A program made the position numbers and the translations under genes. The notes under the pieces were generated by a model. It worked only from the letters and a program-made list of their open reading frames with translations. It ran no database searches and had not been told where the DNA came from. From JBHYGK01 sp051859045 (GTDB lineage: Bacteria; Pseudomonadota; Gammaproteobacteria; Xanthomonadales; Xanthomonadaceae), in the NCBI GenBank assembly GCA_051859045.1, contig JBHYGK010000021.1, forward strand, positions 1 to 40,921: a DNA stretch of 40,921 nucleotides, read 5' to 3'. Positions 38,586 through 40,921 of the stretch are shown here, one piece after another; positions within the stretch are counted from its first letter, which is position 1, and each line of letters starts with the position of its first letter.

Positions 38586-40921
38586 ATGAGCCCCACGCCG
38601 TCCCCCGCCACCGCCCGCAAGATCGCCTCCCTCATCGCCGCCGAGATCCAGGCGGCGCCCGCGCAGGTGGAGGCGGCGGTGGCCCTGCTCGACGAGGGCG
38701 CGACCGTGCCGTTCATCGCGCGCTACCGCAAGGAAGTCACCGGCGGCCTCGACGACATCCAGCTGCGCGCGCTCGAGCAGCGGCTGGTCTACCTGCGCGA
38801 GCTGGAGGACCGCCGCGCGGCGGTGATCGCCAGCATCGAGGAGCAAGGCAAGCTCACCGACGCGCTGCGCGCCGAGCTGGAGGCCGCCGACACCAAGGCG
38901 CGCCTGGAAGACCTCTACCTGCCCTACAAGCCCAAGCGCCGCACCCGCGCGCAGATCGCCCGCGAGGCCGGCCTGGAGCCGCTGCTCGACGCGCTGCTGA
39001 AGGATCCCGCGCTCGACCCGCAGGCCGAGGCCGCGGGCTACGTCAGCGCCGAGAAGGAGGTGGCCGACGCCAAGGCCGCGCTGGACGGCGCCCGCCAGAT
39101 CCTGATCGAGCGCGCGGGCGAGGACGCCGCGCTGATCGGCGGGCTGCGCGGCTGGCTGCAGGGCAACGGCCGCATCCGCTCGCGCGTGGCCGAGGGCAAG
39201 GAGGCCGAGGGCGCGAAGTACCGCGACTACTTCGACCACGCCGAGCCGCTGGCGCGCATCCCCTCGCACCGCCTGCTGGCGCTGTTCCGCGCGCGCAACG
39301 AGGGCGTGCTGTTCCTCGAGCTCGAGCCCGGCGCCGAGCCCGAGCAGGGCCACGCCGAGGCCACCGGCCGCGTGGCCCAGCACCTGGGCATCGCGCAGCG
39401 CGGCCGCGCCGCCGACGCCTGGCTGTTCGAGGGCTGCCGCATGGCCTGGAAGGTCAAGCTGCACCTGCACCTGATGCTCGACCTGTTCGTGCAGGCCCGC
39501 GAGGCCGCCGAGGCCGAGGCCATCCGGATCTTCGGCGACAACCTCAAGGACCTGCTGCTGGCCGCGCCGGCCGGCGCCAAGCCCGTCATGGGCCTCGACC
39601 CGGGCCTGCGCACCGGCGTGAAGGTGGCGATCGTGGACGGCACCGGCAAGCTGGTGGACACCGCCACGATCTACCCGCACCAGCCCTCCAACCGCTGGGA
39701 CGAGTCGCTGGCCATCCTGGGCCGGCTGTGCGCGAAGCACGGCGTGGCGCTGATCGCGATCGGCAACGGCACCGCCAGCCGCGAGACCGACAAGCTGGCC
39801 GGCGAGCTGCTGAAGCTGCTGCCGCAGCTGAAGATGCAGAAGATCGTGGTCAGCGAGGCCGGCGCGTCGGTGTACTCGGCGTCCGAGCTGGCCTCGCGCG
39901 AGTTCCCGGCGCTGGACGTCAGCCTCAGAGGCGCGGTGTCGATCGCGCGCCGCCTGCAGGATCCGCTGGCGGAACTGGTGAAGATCGAGCCCAAGGCGAT
40001 CGGCGTCGGCCAGTACCAGCACGACGTCGACCAGACCCGGCTGGCGCGCGCGCTCGACGCCCGCGTCGAGGACTGCGTGAACGCGGTGGGCGTGCTGGTG
40101 AACATGGCCTCGGCGCCGCTGCTGGCGCGGGTGTCCGGCCTGAGCGCGACGGTGGCCGAGAACATCGTGCGGCATCGCGACGAGCACGGCCCGTTCAAGC
40201 GCCGGCGCGACCTGCTGAAGGTGCCGCGCCTGGGCGAGAAGACCTTCGAGCAGGCCGCGGGCTTCCTGCGCATCCCCGACGGCGACGAGCCGCTGGACGC
40301 GTCCTCGGTGCATCCCGAGGCCTACCCGGTGGTCGAGCGGATGGTGAAGGCCTGCGGCAAGCCGGTGGCGTCGCTGCTGAAGGACCCGTCGGCGGTGCGC
40401 GCGCTGCGCCCGGAGCAGTTCACCGACGAGCGCTTCGGCCTGCCGACCGTGCGCGACATCCTGCGCGAGCTCGAGAAGCCCGGCCGCGACCCGCGCCCGG
40501 AGTTCCGCGCCGCGCAGTTCGCCGAGGGCGTGGAGTCGGTGAAGGACCTCAAGCCCGGCATGGTGCTCGAGGGCACGATCAGCAACGTCGCCGCGTTCGG
40601 CGCCTTCGTCGACATCGGCGTGCACCAGGACGGCCTGGTGCACGTGAGCGCGCTCAGCCGCACCTTCGTGAAGGACCCGCGCGAGGTGGTGAAGGCCGGC
40701 GACATCGTCAAGGTGAAGGTGCTCGAGGTGGATCTGCCGCGCCAGCGCATCGCGCTGACCCTGCGCCTGGACGACCCGCTGCCCGAGGCCGGGGCGTCGC
40801 CGCAGGCGCGCAGCCAGGTGGGCGGCCGCGACGGCCGCGGCGGCGATGCGCGCGGCGGCGATGCGCGGGGTGCGGGCGGCCGCGACGGCGGCCCGCGGCG
40901 CGACGGCGGCGCTGGCCGCGG
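38586..40921 (+). CDS. tex: Transcription accessory protein Tex, S1 RNA-binding (partial, 3' end outside window)
   Basis: Large cytoplasmic nucleic-acid-binding protein related to eukaryotic Spt6, affecting transcription and stress tolerance. At least 778 residues are present. The N-terminal helical part begins KIASLIAAEIQAAPAQVEAA and has ATVPFIARYRKEVTGGLDD, a Tex hallmark. The YqgF-like domain starts VMGLDPGLRTGVKVAIVDG. The helix-hairpin-helix region has PFKRRRDLLKVPRLGEKTFE. The S1 domain runs from GMVLEGTISNVAAFGAFVDI to about RIALTLRLDD (roughly 658-727). The C-terminal tail beyond is Gly/Arg/Asp-rich with repeats of RGGDA, probably disordered, and runs off the window. Start ATG 38586 gives the standard N-terminus. 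Confidence 0.96.
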   Translation, partial: MSPTPSPATARKIASLIAAEIQAAPAQVEAAVALLDEGATVPFIARYRKEVTGGLDDIQLRALEQRLVYLRELEDRRAAVIASIEEQGKLTDALRAELEAADTKARLEDLYLPYKPKRRTRAQIAREAGLEPLLDALLKDPALDPQAEAAGYVSAEKEVADAKAALDGARQILIERAGEDAALIGGLRGWLQGNGRIRSRVAEGKEAEGAKYRDYFDHAEPLARIPSHRLLALFRARNEGVLFLELEPGAEPEQGHAEATGRVAQHLGIAQRGRAADAWLFEGCRMAWKVKLHLHLMLDLFVQAREAAEAEAIRIFGDNLKDLLLAAPAGAKPVMGLDPGLRTGVKVAIVDGTGKLVDTATIYPHQPSNRWDESLAILGRLCAKHGVALIAIGNGTASRETDKLAGELLKLLPQLKMQKIVVSEAGASVYSASELASREFPALDVSLRGAVSIARRLQDPLAELVKIEPKAIGVGQYQHDVDQTRLARALDARVEDCVNAVGVLVNMASAPLLARVSGLSATVAENIVRHRDEHGPFKRRRDLLKVPRLGEKTFEQAAGFLRIPDGDEPLDASSVHPEAYPVVERMVKACGKPVASLLKDPSAVRALRPEQFTDERFGLPTVRDILRELEKPGRDPRPEFRAAQFAEGVESVKDLKPGMVLEGTISNVAAFGAFVDIGVHQDGLVHVSALSRTFVKDPREVVKAGDIVKVKVLEVDLPRQRIALTLRLDDPLPEAGASPQARSQVGGRDGRGGDARGGDARGAGGRDGGPRRDGGAGR

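Overview
The window is very GC-rich (mostly G or C at third codon positions) and fits a gammaproteobacterium of the Xanthomonadales/Lysobacteraceae (a Lysobacter, Luteimonas or Silanimonas-like organism). The grounds are the comF - bioB - bioF - bioH - bioC neighbourhood, a RegB/RegA-type redox pair, TonB-dependent transport, M1 and M16 peptidases, and repeated TAGACT-like -10 hexamers. This assignment is an inference from gene content; no rRNA or tRNA is present to confirm it.

Layout, left to right. 1-1831 (-): chemotaxis receptor, cut by the window edge. 1895-3106 (-): secreted OB-fold-like protein and ComF. 3385-9139 (+): TraR/DksA zinc-finger protein, bioB, then the overlapping cluster bioF-bioH-bioC and an EmrE-like transporter. 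9230-12672 (+): TonB-dependent receptor and a PepSY membrane protein, probably one iron/siderophore unit. 12437-15141: an AT-richer insert carrying a small orphan protein and an OLD-family ATPase-TOPRIM protein, a probable defence gene. The composition change begins inside the last 76 codons of the PepSY gene. 15144-17017 (-): RegA/RegB-like response regulator and kinase. 17078-18588 (-): HAD phosphatase, VOC protein and SnoaL-like protein.

18688-26945 (-) is the most unusual part: nine genes, apparently one operon read leftwards. Seven are paralogues of one unrecognised family of membrane-anchored, probably periplasmic proteins. They form four A-B pairs (A1B1 A2B2 A3B3, then a multi-span membrane protein M, then A4B4), coupled by ATGA or GTGA overlaps except around M. 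All seven keep a motif like WPxLxARAxxGDxxAxCRL(A/T), four cysteines in equivalent places, and Sel1-like helical segments. A1 and A2 share a perfect 291-bp DNA repeat while the rest has diverged, which points to recent duplication or gene conversion. I know no described system with this layout and propose no definite function.

27104-40921: pepN (+), convergent with an M16 peptidase (-); an EamA transporter (-); a Tyr/Trp/Gly-rich lipoprotein (+) with an ECF-sigma-like promoter; a 431-bp intergenic region with a leftward intrinsic terminator and a sigma-54-like site that may mark a small RNA; mnmG (+); a CPBP-family membrane protease (-); and tex (+), cut by the right edge.
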